A stretch of DNA of 64,000 bases from Mycobacterium vicinigordonae (GTDB taxonomy: Bacteria; Actinomycetota; Actinomycetes; Mycobacteriales; Mycobacteriaceae). A program made the position numbers and the translations under genes. Every line of letters begins with the position of its first letter. The stretch's first letter is position 1. This document shows positions 49,758-58,887 of the stretch, piece after piece. The stretch lies in contig NZ_CP059165.1 of NCBI RefSeq assembly GCF_013466425.1, positions 372,001-436,000 of the forward strand. Direction: 5' to 3'. Below the pieces are notes generated by a model, which was not told where the DNA came from, searched no databases, and saw nothing but the letters and a program-made list of their open reading frames with translations.

Positions 49758-50594
49758 CTAGTGGTGCAGTAGGGTCTCGGCCGCCACGGCGAGACCTCCG
49801 GCCGCGGCCGCGACGCCAAGGGTCACCCAGTCGGCGAGCCCGGGGCGCGCCGGAGCGGCCGACAGCTGACCGGTGCCGCCGCGCGCGGTGATGGCGTTGC
49901 CCATCTCATCGGCGCGTCGAAGAGTCATCGCCACGGCCGCCGCGATGAGGTCGATGACATCTCGAGCCTGCTGCCGGCGCCCGGCCCGACCGTCCGGCTG
50001 CAATTGCCGGGTACGCAGCCGATGGGCTGCGTAAAGCACCTGAAACTCCTCGATCAGCATCGGGAAGGCGCGCAACCCGAGCGCTACGGTGACTGCCCAT
50101 TCCTCGATCGGCAGCCGTAGCAGCTTGAGCGGGCGCGCCAACGTGGTCAACGCGGGCACGACTTCGGCAACGTTGGTTGTCCAGGACAGCATGGCCGCAA
50201 GCCCGAACAGGCAGACGGCCAGAGCGACCGCCCGAACGTAATGCGATGCACCGCCAAGGCCAATTTCGACACCGCCCACCGAGATCACCGGACTTCCGCC
50301 GGACAGCGAAGCAAAGGTGAAGCCAAGTGCGAAAAGGATCCACAACCGACGCGGCCAGGACGGTAGCGCGCCGCGTGGAATATGGGCGATCCGAGCCGCG
50401 GTCAGCACCAGTGCCCAACCCAGTACGATCGTTACCCATCCCGGGAAGAACCACAGCAGCACCGAGAAACCCAGCACGACAAGCAGTTTGGTGCCCGCCC
50501 ACAGTTCGTGAATGCGGGAGGTTCCGGGCACCGGAGCAAGCAGCATGACTCGGCGAGACGAGCGACGGTTCGAGCTACGCGCATTCGAGGTCAT
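49758..50594 (-). CDS. ECF transporter transmembrane subunit (EcfT)
   Basis: About 278 residues with five or so hydrophobic helices ([18 protein letters not shown] and others) and the cytoplasmic coupling-helix motif [11 protein letters not shown] characteristic of CbiQ/EcfT. It anchors the ATPases and couples them to a substrate-binding S component. The start at ATG 50594 overlaps the stop of the ATPase gene by four bases; a longer frame upstream to 51110 runs through that gene and is wrong. The pair corresponds to Rv2325c-Rv2326c in M. tuberculosis. Confidence 0.88.
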   Translation of the reverse strand: MTSNARSSNRRSSRRVMLLAPVPGTSRIHELWAGTKLLVVLGFSVLLWFFPGWVTIVLGWALVLTAARIAHIPRGALPSWPRRLWILFALGFTFASLSGGSPVISVGGVEIGLGGASHYVRAVALAVCLFGLAAMLSWTTNVAEVVPALTTLARPLKLLRLPIEEWAVTVALGLRAFPMLIEEFQVLYAAHRLRTRQLQPDGRAGRRQQARDVIDLIAAAVAMTLRRADEMGNAITARGGTGQLSAAPARPGLADWVTLGVAAAAGGLAVAAETLLHH

Positions 50595-52648
50595 GACGCA
50601 CGTCCTGCGGGAGTCGACACGGTGGTCAGTACGCCGTCCTGCAGGCGCAGGATGCGGCCGCAAGCCTCCGCCAACCCGACGGAGCTGTGCGAGATCGCCA
50701 CCACGATCAGGCCGCGATCCTGGCGCAGCTCCGCCAGCAACTGAACGAGACTGCACTGACTCTCGGCGTCCAAGCCAGCCAGCGGCTCGTCGAGTATCAG
50801 CGCACGCGGCGAACACGCCAGCAGCCCAGCGAGCACCACCCGGCGCATTTGTCCCCCACTGAGCTCGTCGATGCGCCGCTTGGCCAGCGTGGAGCTCAGC
50901 CCGACAGATTCCAGCGCTACGGCGACCCGTTCTTCGTCTTGGGCCGAAAAGCCTGCTGCCGAAGCAACTTCCGAGCCGACATGGCTCCGCATCAGCTGCA
51001 GCCGGGCCGCCTGAAACGACAGCGCCACCGCGCCGACATGCTCGTAGGTAGGTTCGCCGTCGATGAGGCAGGTGCCCGTGGTCGGGACCGTCAACCCGGC
51101 CATGATCCACGCGAGTGTCGACTTACCCGAGCCGTTGCCGCCCTGGATCAACACCCCATCTCCCTGCGCTAGCGTCAGATTGACATCGCGAAGCGCGGTC
51201 TTGGCCCAGGGCGTACCGCTGCCGTACTCGTGACCGACCCCCGTCAGTTCGATGACCGGCAGGCTCGACTTGGCATCAATCGCGGGCGTGCGCGTCCGCA
51301 GGGGCCTAATCACAGCGGTGTCAGCCGCTGGATCGCCGAGACGAATTACCCGGTCGGCCTGGGCGGCCGCGGCATCATCATGGGTAATGTGCACCAAGGC
51401 AGTCCGGTGTCGCTTGGTGAGGCCCGACAGGACGTCCAGCAGTGCGTCCCGACCAGCGTGGTCGATCATCGCGGTGACCTCGTCGGCGATCAGCAGCGCC
51501 GGCTCGCGGGCCAGCGCCGCCGCCAGCGCAAGGCGCTGCAATTCCCCGCCGGACAAGCTTCCGGTCTCGTGCTCGGTGAGCCCCTCGAGCCCGACCTCCT
51601 TGAGTAATCGGGGTATGTCGACGTCGAGACCCGGGGGCAGCCCCCACACCACGTCGTCGATGACCCGGCTACCCAGGACCTGACTTTGCGCGTGCTGCTG
51701 GATGAGGGCGGTGCCGCCCAACTGACCCAGACCCACCAGGCCCCGGCGGTGCACCGCGCCCGACGTCGGCGTCCGCCCGGCCAAGATCAGCGTCAAAGTG
51801 GTCTTCCCGGAGCCGTTGCCGCCGGTGATCGCGACATGTTCGCCGGCCCGGAGGTCCAGGCTGATCTCGTGCAGTGCGTCTTCCTCGGTACCCGGATAGC
51901 GAAACCGAACGCTATTTAGCTGCACTGGAACCGGCGCGATCGCCGCGTCGTCGGCGTCGCTGTCGGCGACGGCTGGCGAGATATCCGGCGCATCCAGTTG
52001 GTACACCACCGGAATGATGTCGCGAATCCGCTCCAACAACCTGGACAGCACGGACCACGCCACAAAACACGAAAATACGAACGCCAGAACGAGGTAGCCG
52101 AGTAGTAGCAGCGGCCAGTAGTGCAATCCCACGGCCAGGTACCGCGGTAACGCATTCGCGGCACCATCGAGGTGTACGCGAGTCAGGAATGCGGCAACGC
52201 CTTCCGTCGTGGCGGTGATAACCCGGAACACCAATTGCCGCAGTCGGGTCGACACCGCAAAGATGCCGACCCACCCGGCGGCGACGATCACACCGACGAT
52301 CGACGACAGGAAAAGCAGTGTGGGTGTGCCGCGGCCCTTGCGTTTGACGAATCCGGTCAGTCCGCCGACCGCGGCGCAATTCAGGATCGCAAGAACACCG
52401 CCCAGCCCGGTGATCAAAAATGTGATCACGGCGGCCGCCACGGTCGCGGCGACCACCACGCGGAGCCGGTGGCGGAATGCCAGCAGCCCTGGCAGAACGA
52501 CGCCCAATACCCCTAGCGACTGCGTGAAAGGGATGACTACAGCGATGATGACGATTACCGCGGAGAGGGCCCCGATCACCGCGGCGTGCGCCAGTTCGTT
52601 CGGCCGAAGCGCTCTTTCCCCATGACCAGAAAGGCGAAGGGCGCTCAT
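50591..52648 (-). CDS. ECF transporter: membrane domain fused to two ATPase domains
   Basis: A 685-residue fusion. Residues 1-200 are hydrophobic with about five or six helices (DUF2232/S-component-like, [20 protein letters not shown]). Then come two ABC ATPases: Walker [15 protein letters not shown], signature [12 protein letters not shown], Walker B ALLIADEV; and Walker [15 protein letters not shown], signature [14 protein letters not shown], Walker [11 protein letters not shown]. The first Walker B ends in V-T-A rather than D-E-P, suggesting unequal sites. With the coupled EcfT it would import a micronutrient or small molecule. Normally not next to glycolipid genes. Confidence 0.9.
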   Translation of the reverse strand: MSALRLSGHGERALRPNELAHAAVIGALSAVIVIIAVVIPFTQSLGVLGVVLPGLLAFRHRLRVVVAATVAAAVITFLITGLGGVLAILNCAAVGGLTGFVKRKGRGTPTLLFLSSIVGVIVAAGWVGIFAVSTRLRQLVFRVITATTEGVAAFLTRVHLDGAANALPRYLAVGLHYWPLLLLGYLVLAFVFSCFVAWSVLSRLLERIRDIIPVVYQLDAPDISPAVADSDADDAAIAPVPVQLNSVRFRYPGTEEDALHEISLDLRAGEHVAITGGNGSGKTTLTLILAGRTPTSGAVHRRGLVGLGQLGGTALIQQHAQSQVLGSRVIDDVVWGLPPGLDVDIPRLLKEVGLEGLTEHETGSLSGGELQRLALAAALAREPALLIADEVTAMIDHAGRDALLDVLSGLTKRHRTALVHITHDDAAAAQADRVIRLGDPAADTAVIRPLRTRTPAIDAKSSLPVIELTGVGHEYGSGTPWAKTALRDVNLTLAQGDGVLIQGGNGSGKSTLAWIMAGLTVPTTGTCLIDGEPTYEHVGAVALSFQAARLQLMRSHVGSEVASAAGFSAQDEERVAVALESVGLSSTLAKRRIDELSGGQMRRVVLAGLLACSPRALILDEPLAGLDAESQCSLVQLLAELRQDRGLIVVAISHSSVGLAEACGRILRLQDGVLTTVSTPAGRAS

Positions 52649-52743
52649 TGCGGGGATTCTGCCAAACGCTGTTCAGGAATGTTCGGAGAACCCCCTTTCA
52701 CCCGTCAGATTGTCCGCACCGGGTGAGGTGTTCGCGCCCGGAA

Positions 52744-53553
52744 TCAGGATGGTCTGCGCTGCTGGTCCGACGATAGTCGGCGCAGGTATCCATCTGGTGC
52801 CGCGGTTATCTGCAACTTGCGTGTGATTTCGTGGTCGATTTCAAACTCCGAATGCGTTTTCAAAAATTCCCAGACCGCCGTCTTCGGGTTGTTTCCACGA
52901 CTCCACGGCCGATCGGGAAACATGTCTGCCGGTAAGTCCTCGATGATGGTGTCGAATACCACGCAGTAGCTATTTGGCGTTACCAGGGTAGCGTAGGCCG
53001 ACAATTCAGCCAGCACATGCTCGTGGGTGTGATTGCTGTCGAGCAGAACCAGCGTAGCGCCACGATTTTGTGCGGCATGGCGCACCTGCTGAATTATTTC
53101 CGGATCCAGACTCGATCCTTCAATCATAGTTATATAACGAAAAAGCGGATGGGCTTCTATCGCGGTTCGGTTGTGCGAGCGAATATCGATATCAACGCCG
53201 ATTACACGCCGCTTGGGAGTGTGAACATTGATGGGCGTATCGTTGACGATGGCATCACACATGTCGAGCAGTGCGAGCATGGAAGCGCTGAGTATCAATG
53301 ATCCGCCGTGCGCGATTCCCGTCTCGACGATTACATTCGGCTTGATCTCCCAAATCAGTTCCTGCAGGTAGACCATGTCTTGCGGGTATTGAATGATTGG
53401 CCGGCCGAGCCACTCAAAGTTGTAGGAATACAGGTGGGTGGCGCTGCGACTGATCCATTCGGATGTCAGGTGGGCGAGTTCTCGATCGTCAGCCAGTGCT
53501 CTGACATTCTCGACCACGCTCTGCTGGTGCGGTGTCCGAGCTGGTTTCGCCAC
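52744..53553 (-). CDS. CmcI/rhamnosyl O-methyltransferase family protein
   Basis: A 269-residue protein of the cephalosporin-hydroxylase (CmcI) family. NVIVETGIAHGGSLILSASML is the SAM-binding motif, VIGVDIDIR follows, and VLLDSNHTHEHVLAEL carries the conserved metal/catalytic Asp and His residues. Family members in mycobacteria (Rmt-type) O-methylate rhamnose of glycopeptidolipids and related glycolipids. It starts at GTG 53553. It begins the minus-strand run of sugar-modification genes; the local G+C is low (25 of 60 bases at 53101-53160). Confidence 0.85.
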   Translation of the reverse strand: MAKPARTPHQQSVVENVRALADDRELAHLTSEWISRSATHLYSYNFEWLGRPIIQYPQDMVYLQELIWEIKPNVIVETGIAHGGSLILSASMLALLDMCDAIVNDTPINVHTPKRRVIGVDIDIRSHNRTAIEAHPLFRYITMIEGSSLDPEIIQQVRHAAQNRGATLVLLDSNHTHEHVLAELSAYATLVTPNSYCVVFDTIIEDLPADMFPDRPWSRGNNPKTAVWEFLKTHSEFEIDHEITRKLQITAAPDGYLRRLSSDQQRRPS

Positions 53554-53764
53554 GTGCCAGTGCCTCCTACGGGTGTAGCGAATTTCTCAAGAAAAATTGA
53601 GGCGAGTGCGCTCCTGCGCCGATCCGGGAGAGGCATGCCTGTTTCCGGGGACGGTGGGTCACGATGTTATCACCGGCTATCGTCGGCATCGACTGCCTCG
53701 GCGGTCTTTCTCCGCCGAAGGTCAAACAATTGCTCGACCAACGCGTTCGAATAAAGGCTGGCTC

Positions 53765-54598
53765 TCAGGACTTGGTATTGGTCGCCGGCTTGGGAACTGG
53801 CTTGATAAGCAAGCCCTGGCCCGTCGGCATCGAACACACCGCCAAACCGCGGGCCAGCGCGAACCCGTCCATCGCGTGCTTTTGTTCCTCGTAACCCAGA
53901 TACGCATAGTCGTCGAGCAGCACAGGAGAGCCCGGAGAAAGGCGCTCCCACAGGTGTTCCAGTGCGGCAATCTCAGGTGCTGCGCAGTTCATGTCCAGGT
54001 GCAGATAAGCAATTTGGGGTGTCGATATCTCACTCAGCGTGTCGGGAACGACGCCCTCGATAATTCGTGCACGCGGCCATTGAGCGAAATTAGCGCGAAC
54101 GGAATCGGATCCCGTGACATAGAAGCCGCTTTGCAGATTGTCTTCGCTCTTTTGCAGTGCGCCGGATTCGCGTTCACGGTCGGATATGAATCGCTCGTCC
54201 AGGCCGGTGAAAGTGTCCAGTAGATAAAAATCACGATCCATTGAATTCCAGTCAAAGTATTCCATGATCGCGCTGCTCAGAAAGCCTCTGTTTACACCGC
54301 ACTCGACAAAGTCCCCGTCGTGTTGCAGCGCAACCGCCGCCACCCACAGACCCACATGGACACGCCAGTGCCACCGATAGGTATCGACACCGCCAATCGC
54401 CTCAACGCCGCGGTTGTACGCGGCAATGAATTTCGGATCCTGCATGAAGGTGTGCGAATGTACGCTGATTAGACCATCCTGAATATATGCATTCGGCGCC
54501 ACCCGACGCAAGAACGCATTCATTCCCGTCTCGACTGCTTTGCTGCCGGCCTGAAAGATATTTGCCGTGCGAAAACGGTCTCGAAGGGTAGTGGCCAT
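53765..54598 (-). CDS. TylF/MycF-type sugar O-methyltransferase
   Basis: About 277 residues. SAM-binding is DFVECGVNRGFLSSAIM, and metal-binding acidic residues are in LHLDMNCAAPEIAALEHLW and SPVLLDDYAYLGYE, the pattern of macrocin O-methyltransferase and MycF, which methylate deoxysugar hydroxyls. M. avium GPL clusters also carry such genes. ATG 54598 (MATTLRDRFRTANIF) is preferred over the GTG-like start 36 bases upstream. It should methylate a sugar of the glycolipid made here. Confidence 0.87.
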   Translation of the reverse strand: MATTLRDRFRTANIFQAGSKAVETGMNAFLRRVAPNAYIQDGLISVHSHTFMQDPKFIAAYNRGVEAIGGVDTYRWHWRVHVGLWVAAVALQHDGDFVECGVNRGFLSSAIMEYFDWNSMDRDFYLLDTFTGLDERFISDRERESGALQKSEDNLQSGFYVTGSDSVRANFAQWPRARIIEGVVPDTLSEISTPQIAYLHLDMNCAAPEIAALEHLWERLSPGSPVLLDDYAYLGYEEQKHAMDGFALARGLAVCSMPTGQGLLIKPVPKPATNTKS

Positions 54599-54750
54599 GG
54601 GCCCCGATCGTAGCATGCAATTCACGTGCACCACGATTACGTCTGATACAACCTTAATCGCCGGCTAAAGTGACGCAGGCTTCGCGCCCGGAAATATATG
54701 AGTAATATGTGTGTTTTTTATATGCGATTCAAAACACCGCACGCAGCGAC

Positions 54751-55302
54751 TTAGACCGCGACACCGCTGAACTCGGCATCGAGCAGTGGATGGATCTGGT
54801 CCCGAGGCGAGACATTCCGCGGCGGCAAGGGCCAGGGGATGGCCAGACGCGGATCGTCATGCCGCAGCCCCCCTTCGGCGGGCGGATGGTAGGGCGTGGT
54901 GACGAGGTACTGCAATTCGCTGTCGGCTGCTAACGCCTGGAAGCCGTGGGCAAACCCCTCTGGGATCACCAGCATTTGATTATCGTCTTCGGCCAATTCC
55001 TCTGCGTGCCATCTCAGGAACGTCGGCGAGCCGCAGCGCAGGTCCACCGCCACGTCCCAGACCCGGCCACGCGTGCAGCGGACCATCTTCATTTCTGCGT
55101 GCGGCGGCCGTTGGAAGTGCAAGCCGCGCACGGTTCCCGCAGCGTACGTTTTGGATTGGTTGATCTGGGTGATTGCGCGGCCACCCAATAGGGACTGCAG
55201 TTCCTGGGCGCAGAATTGCCTGACAAATGTGCCGCGAGCATCGCGGTGCGGTACTAACTGCACCACTTTTATATCGGCCAGCGGCGTATTCAGGATTCTC
55301 AC
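54751..55302 (-). CDS. dTDP-4-dehydrorhamnose 3,5-epimerase-like (RmlC/RfbC)
   Basis: A 183-residue cupin epimerase. Conserved parts: PHRDARGTFVRQF, NQSKTYAAGTVRGLHFQ with the catalytic His at 62, GRVWDVAVDLRCGSPTF and the C-terminal IPEGFAHGFQALA. It interconverts 4-keto-6-deoxy sugar nucleotides at C3/C5. Because the next gene makes CDP-glucose rather than dTDP-glucose, it could act on a CDP-sugar. It lies 97 bases from rfbF on the same strand. Confidence 0.87.
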   Translation of the reverse strand: MRILNTPLADIKVVQLVPHRDARGTFVRQFCAQELQSLLGGRAITQINQSKTYAAGTVRGLHFQRPPHAEMKMVRCTRGRVWDVAVDLRCGSPTFLRWHAEELAEDDNQMLVIPEGFAHGFQALAADSELQYLVTTPYHPPAEGGLRHDDPRLAIPWPLPPRNVSPRDQIHPLLDAEFSGVAV

Positions 55303-55399
55303 GCCGCGCCCCGCGCCCGTGCCGCATCAACAGGTTCGCAGCCCGCGGGTATTTTTGCCGTCGACATGGTGCCGGTCCTCGGCACCCGCGGTCGCCGGT

Positions 55400-56173
55400 T
55401 CAGTGCCAGCATTTCCACGGCGCTTTGCCGCTGGCCCACAGTTCTTCGAGAATGTTCTTGTCCCGCAGCGTGTCCATGGCCTGCCAGAATCCGGAATGCT
55501 CGAATGCCATCATCTGCCCCTCAGCGGCCAGGCGAGCCAGGGGGGAACCTTCCCACGCGGTTTGGTCGCCGTCGATGTGATCGAGTACCGCTGGAGACAG
55601 AACGAAAAATCCACCGTTGATGAGACCACCGTCGCCCGGTGGCTTTTCGACAAAACGCGTGACCCGGCCGCCGTCGCACTCGATGGCGCCGTAACGCCCC
55701 GGCGGTCGCACACCTGCAACCGTGGCATGACGCCCATGCTGACGGTGGAAGTCGATGCTTGCGGAGATGTCCAGATCGCTGAGCCCGTCGCCGTATGTGA
55801 AGCAGAAGGCCTCATCATTCTGGATGAAATTCGCGACCCGCTTGAGGCGCCCGCCGGTGAGGGTGTCTTCCCCGGTATCAACCAAGGTCACCCGCCACGG
55901 CTCCGCATGGTGCCGATGCACTTCCATGGTGTTCGCGGACATATCGAACGTTACGTCCGACATGTGCAGGAAATAGTTGGCGAAGTATTCCTTGATGACG
56001 TAGCCCTTATAGCCGCAACAGACGATGAATTCATCGATGCCGTGGTGGGAATAGAGTTTCATGATATGCCACAAGATCGGCCGCCCACCGATTTCTACCA
56101 TCGGTTTGGGCCGGATGACGGTCTCCTCGCTGAGCCGGGCACCTATGCCGCCGGCCAACAACACGGCTTTCAT
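55400..56173 (-). CDS. rfbF: Glucose-1-phosphate cytidylyltransferase
   Basis: A 257-residue nucleotidyltransferase with the family fingerprint: MKAVLLAGGIGARLSEET, IRPKPMVEIGGRPILWHIMK, FCFTYGDGLSDLD, and the C-terminal HSGFWQAMDTLRDKNILEEL and GKAPWKCW. It makes CDP-glucose from CTP and glucose 1-phosphate, the first step to 3,6-dideoxyhexoses and branched sugars such as caryophyllose. CDP-glucose 4,6-dehydratase, the usual next enzyme, is not in the window. Its start overlaps the stop of the DUF4422-like gene by four bases. Confidence 0.93.
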   Translation of the reverse strand: MKAVLLAGGIGARLSEETVIRPKPMVEIGGRPILWHIMKLYSHHGIDEFIVCCGYKGYVIKEYFANYFLHMSDVTFDMSANTMEVHRHHAEPWRVTLVDTGEDTLTGGRLKRVANFIQNDEAFCFTYGDGLSDLDISASIDFHRQHGRHATVAGVRPPGRYGAIECDGGRVTRFVEKPPGDGGLINGGFFVLSPAVLDHIDGDQTAWEGSPLARLAAEGQMMAFEHSGFWQAMDTLRDKNILEELWASGKAPWKCWH

Positions 56174-57018
56174 ATACTCGACCCCCGGCCAAGCCGGCTT
56201 CTCGACCGCTCCGACAATCCCGCAGAGTAACCCGAGTCATCGGTCACCACCGTGGTCATGTACCCAAACACACCACCCGGAATTTCGTTCGCGTACTTCT
56301 CCTTGAGATGGCGGATGAGTAGATAGGATCCGAGCCGCTCTCCGAGGAAGCCAACGGCTCTTACCTGGTACCGGTTGTACTTCTTGACGCGATCGCCATG
56401 TCGGATGAGAAATTGCCTGCCGACCAGCTCGATTTTGGACCACGTGCGTTTGAGCCATGATTTCGGGTATATGCCCAATTCAATTCCACAGGGAATAAAA
56501 TGTTCTGCCGCCAAGAACTCCGCCGCGGAATCCGCGTCGAGCACGCCAGTTTCTATCGCCAGGGATGCGTAGTCGAGAATGTCTCTGCGGTGATGAACCA
56601 AGCCGTAGTGGCCAACTACCGTCTTCTTGATGTGGAGGGGCTGGGCCACCAAAAACTCGAGGTTGTCGACGGGGGTGAATGCTGCCAAGTCCGCTGTTGC
56701 CGTCGTGTCCCCAAGGCGGAGCTCGCGCATGGTCGGATAAATCCTTGACTCAGTTCCTAACCGCACCGGCAGGACTCTCTTACGGTACGAAGAGACCTCA
56801 ATGAGGTCTGCGTCGGCCGAGAATTTTTCAATGACTATCGGCAACACATGTGTTCCAGCGGCACCGAATGCAATTGGTCTGGCTTCGTGCCAGAATCGAT
56901 CCAGCTGCTTTACATGAAATTCAGAGTCCTGGTCGAAATCCCCGAGTGCGATCCACTGCCCATACCAACCCTCAGGTAGGAGTGGCATCGCATGGGTGAC
57001 GCAGTACCTGTGAATCAC
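56170..57018 (-). CDS. Polysaccharide-biosynthesis protein, DUF4422-like
   Basis: About 282 residues. The N-terminus IHRYCVTHAMPLLPEGWYGQ, an HHRRD motif (YGLVHHRRDILDYASLAIE) and the closing NRYQVRAVGFLGERLGSYLL resemble DUF4422 proteins, which are found in capsule and O-antigen clusters and thought to be glycosyltransferases. Similarity is by eye, so the family is not certain. GTG 57018 is preferred because it places the conserved start at the N-terminus; ATG 57036 is possible. It is coupled to rfbF. Confidence 0.65.
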   Translation of the reverse strand: MIHRYCVTHAMPLLPEGWYGQWIALGDFDQDSEFHVKQLDRFWHEARPIAFGAAGTHVLPIVIEKFSADADLIEVSSYRKRVLPVRLGTESRIYPTMRELRLGDTTATADLAAFTPVDNLEFLVAQPLHIKKTVVGHYGLVHHRRDILDYASLAIETGVLDADSAAEFLAAEHFIPCGIELGIYPKSWLKRTWSKIELVGRQFLIRHGDRVKKYNRYQVRAVGFLGERLGSYLLIRHLKEKYANEIPGGVFGYMTTVVTDDSGYSAGLSERSRSRLGRGSSI

Positions 57019-57036
57019 GCCGCGCGAGCTCCGCAT

Positions 57037-57444
57037 GACTGGCTGGTATTCCTGAGCTCACCGTCGATTGTGAGCCGCTCTTGGATATCAGGAAGTCCTT
57101 GGTAGGGGCTCGGACACTGTCTTCCGGCAGTGATTTTCACTAGCTGCCTACAACCGTCCAAAAGGCCCCGCCGCCATAGCCTTCGACGGGCAAATCACGG
57201 TGGTATCGCCTGCCATGCGGCTAACTCTAACCTATGGCAATTGTGTCTACGCAAGAACCTGAAGTTTGGTGCGGCCGGAGTTGCATTGTGCTGCAGGGGT
57301 TGAACGTTTGCCGATGTTGCGGAGGTTCACGCTAGTGCGATGACTGACATTTCACGGGTTTCAGTGGTCCGCCACTGCGGTATGCGGCTGTGCCGTCCTT
57401 CCAGCAGACATCGCCGTACGGGGCGAGCAGTGCGGCCCGCATCA
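57037..57444. other. Intergenic stretch, possible relic at the 3' end
   Basis: These 408 bases separate the DUF4422-like gene from the next methyltransferase. Near 57355-57444 the minus strand can be read as LLAPYGDVCWKDGTAAYRSG, which looks protein-like but has no start or continuation and is not recognised. Otherwise nothing is seen; the upstream gene's promoter is presumably here. Confidence 0.35.
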
Positions 57445-58167
57445 TCAGGACGTCAGGCGTTGCGGCCGTCTCCCAGCAGCGTAACGCGCGATGACTAAAT
57501 GACCTGTGCCGAATTCAGTAGTGTCGCGCGCGAATTGGTAGTGACCACGCAAGACGTCGATCAAAGCTCGGGCCATGTCGATAAACGAAAAACTGTTGTA
57601 GAGTGTCCAGAAGTCGCAATAAACGTCTTCAATCAGATAGACGCCATCCGGGCTCAGCGAGTGCGGAAAAAGGCACCGGAAATTATTCACCAGACGGGAG
57701 CTCGACTGGCTGTCGGCGTCGATAATGGCGGTGAACGGCCCAAATTCTGTAGCCACGTCCCGCAAGAATGAAATGTCCCGAGCTCCACCCATTCGGACAC
57801 GCGTGCCGCTCTCATCCAGAATCTTCAGGAATTTTGAGTCAAAATCGATACCGATGACGAGTGAGCCGGGGTCAAGATAGTCTTTCCATTCTTGTTGAGA
57901 GTCCCAGTAGAAGCTGCCGATCTCGAGTAATCGTATCGGTCTCGAGCGATCAATTTCCGACTCATACAGCCCCAGGTGTTGCGATAGTCTGTGAACCCGC
58001 GGTGCTCGTTCGGCTGTGTCAGCCGTCGCTGGATCCAGCTCCGTTTCGACCGTCGTGATGATCGAAGCGTTCTCCTGTCCTAGAGATTTCAGCAGCCTTG
58101 CTCGGACGCGGTTACGGTTGCGACTGGCGCTGGGCGAAAATTTCGCGACAAACCTTGGGACGAACAT
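57445..58167 (-). CDS. Sugar O-methyltransferase-like protein with altered active site
   Basis: About 240 residues, similar in layout to MycE/ElmM-type rhamnose O-methyltransferases: RLLEIGSFYWDSQQEWKDYLD (residues 79-99), GSLVIGIDFDS, and SPDGVYLIEDVYCDFW, with Glu180-Asp181 as metal ligands. The usual DDGSHxxxH is replaced by D150-A-D-S-Q-S-S-S-R, removing both histidines, including the catalytic base position in relatives. It may be inactive, structural or mechanistically different. It is flanked by long spacers on both sides. Confidence 0.7.
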   Translation of the reverse strand: MFVPRFVAKFSPSASRNRNRVRARLLKSLGQENASIITTVETELDPATADTAERAPRVHRLSQHLGLYESEIDRSRPIRLLEIGSFYWDSQQEWKDYLDPGSLVIGIDFDSKFLKILDESGTRVRMGGARDISFLRDVATEFGPFTAIIDADSQSSSRLVNNFRCLFPHSLSPDGVYLIEDVYCDFWTLYNSFSFIDMARALIDVLRGHYQFARDTTEFGTGHLVIARYAAGRRPQRLTS

Positions 58168-58887
58168 CAGACCGCCGATCGTGGAGCACAGAACGCTGTC
58201 GTGTCGCGCGCCAACACGTTGTGCAGACTATGAACGCCTTCGGTCCGCAAGTCCTGGTGAGAATTGGTTCTGCTGTGGCCGAGGCCCGCAATATCGCGGC
58301 CCTCCGACCTCCCGCGACCCAGGCCTACTGGATTGTCATGCTGCACGAATGAATTCATCTGATTCGCCCGTATCGGGCGGGGGTCGCCCGAGTCTTGGAT
58401 GAGGTAGTCGAGACATATCGGCGATGCATGTTCTTCGTCGCCATGGGCCCCCTTTCGGGCCGTCGAGCCCCTCCAATGCTGGGGGCGATGGGTTTGTAAC
58501 AGTGGCTGCCGCTACAACCAAGGGATCGTAGTCTTCGAGAGGCGCCGTTATGCCGGGCAGGCTCGGTTCGGCGGCTGATTCTTTATCGGGCACCGGGCAA
58601 CCGATATTCGTGTGGTTGTGGGCCTCGGTGGTGTGCGTGCCGTCGAATCTCACGACGGCGTGCCGACCCGGCCGGTGCAGAGCCTGTGAAACTGGCCTGA
58701 TTTACCATCCCGCGCAGTCGCCCACTGGCTTAGCAGGGGTGACCACCACATATAGTGCCGCTATGAGCCATAACAGACGCACTATTGCCAAGTGCGCCGC
58801 GACGGGTTTTTTCCGCCGCGAGCTGAGGTGGCGAATCGGCCCAATATCCGGTATCGCAATAATGCTGAAATCTGCACCGAGCGCGCA
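58168..58887. other. Intergenic region between methyltransferase and sulfotransferase genes
   Basis: About 720 bases with several short overlapping frames on both strands (58098-58402, 58336-58653, 58550-58897), none with a convincing start or recognisable domain. The two flanking genes diverge, so promoters for both are expected here. A frame at 58762-58897 (MSHNRRTIAKCAATG) was considered but is unsupported. Confidence 0.45.

Noticed and set aside
49758..51110. 450-codon version of the EcfT gene
   Set aside because: The N-terminal 170 codons lie inside the upstream ATPase gene in another frame; ATG 50594 gives the normal EcfT length and an ATGA overlap.
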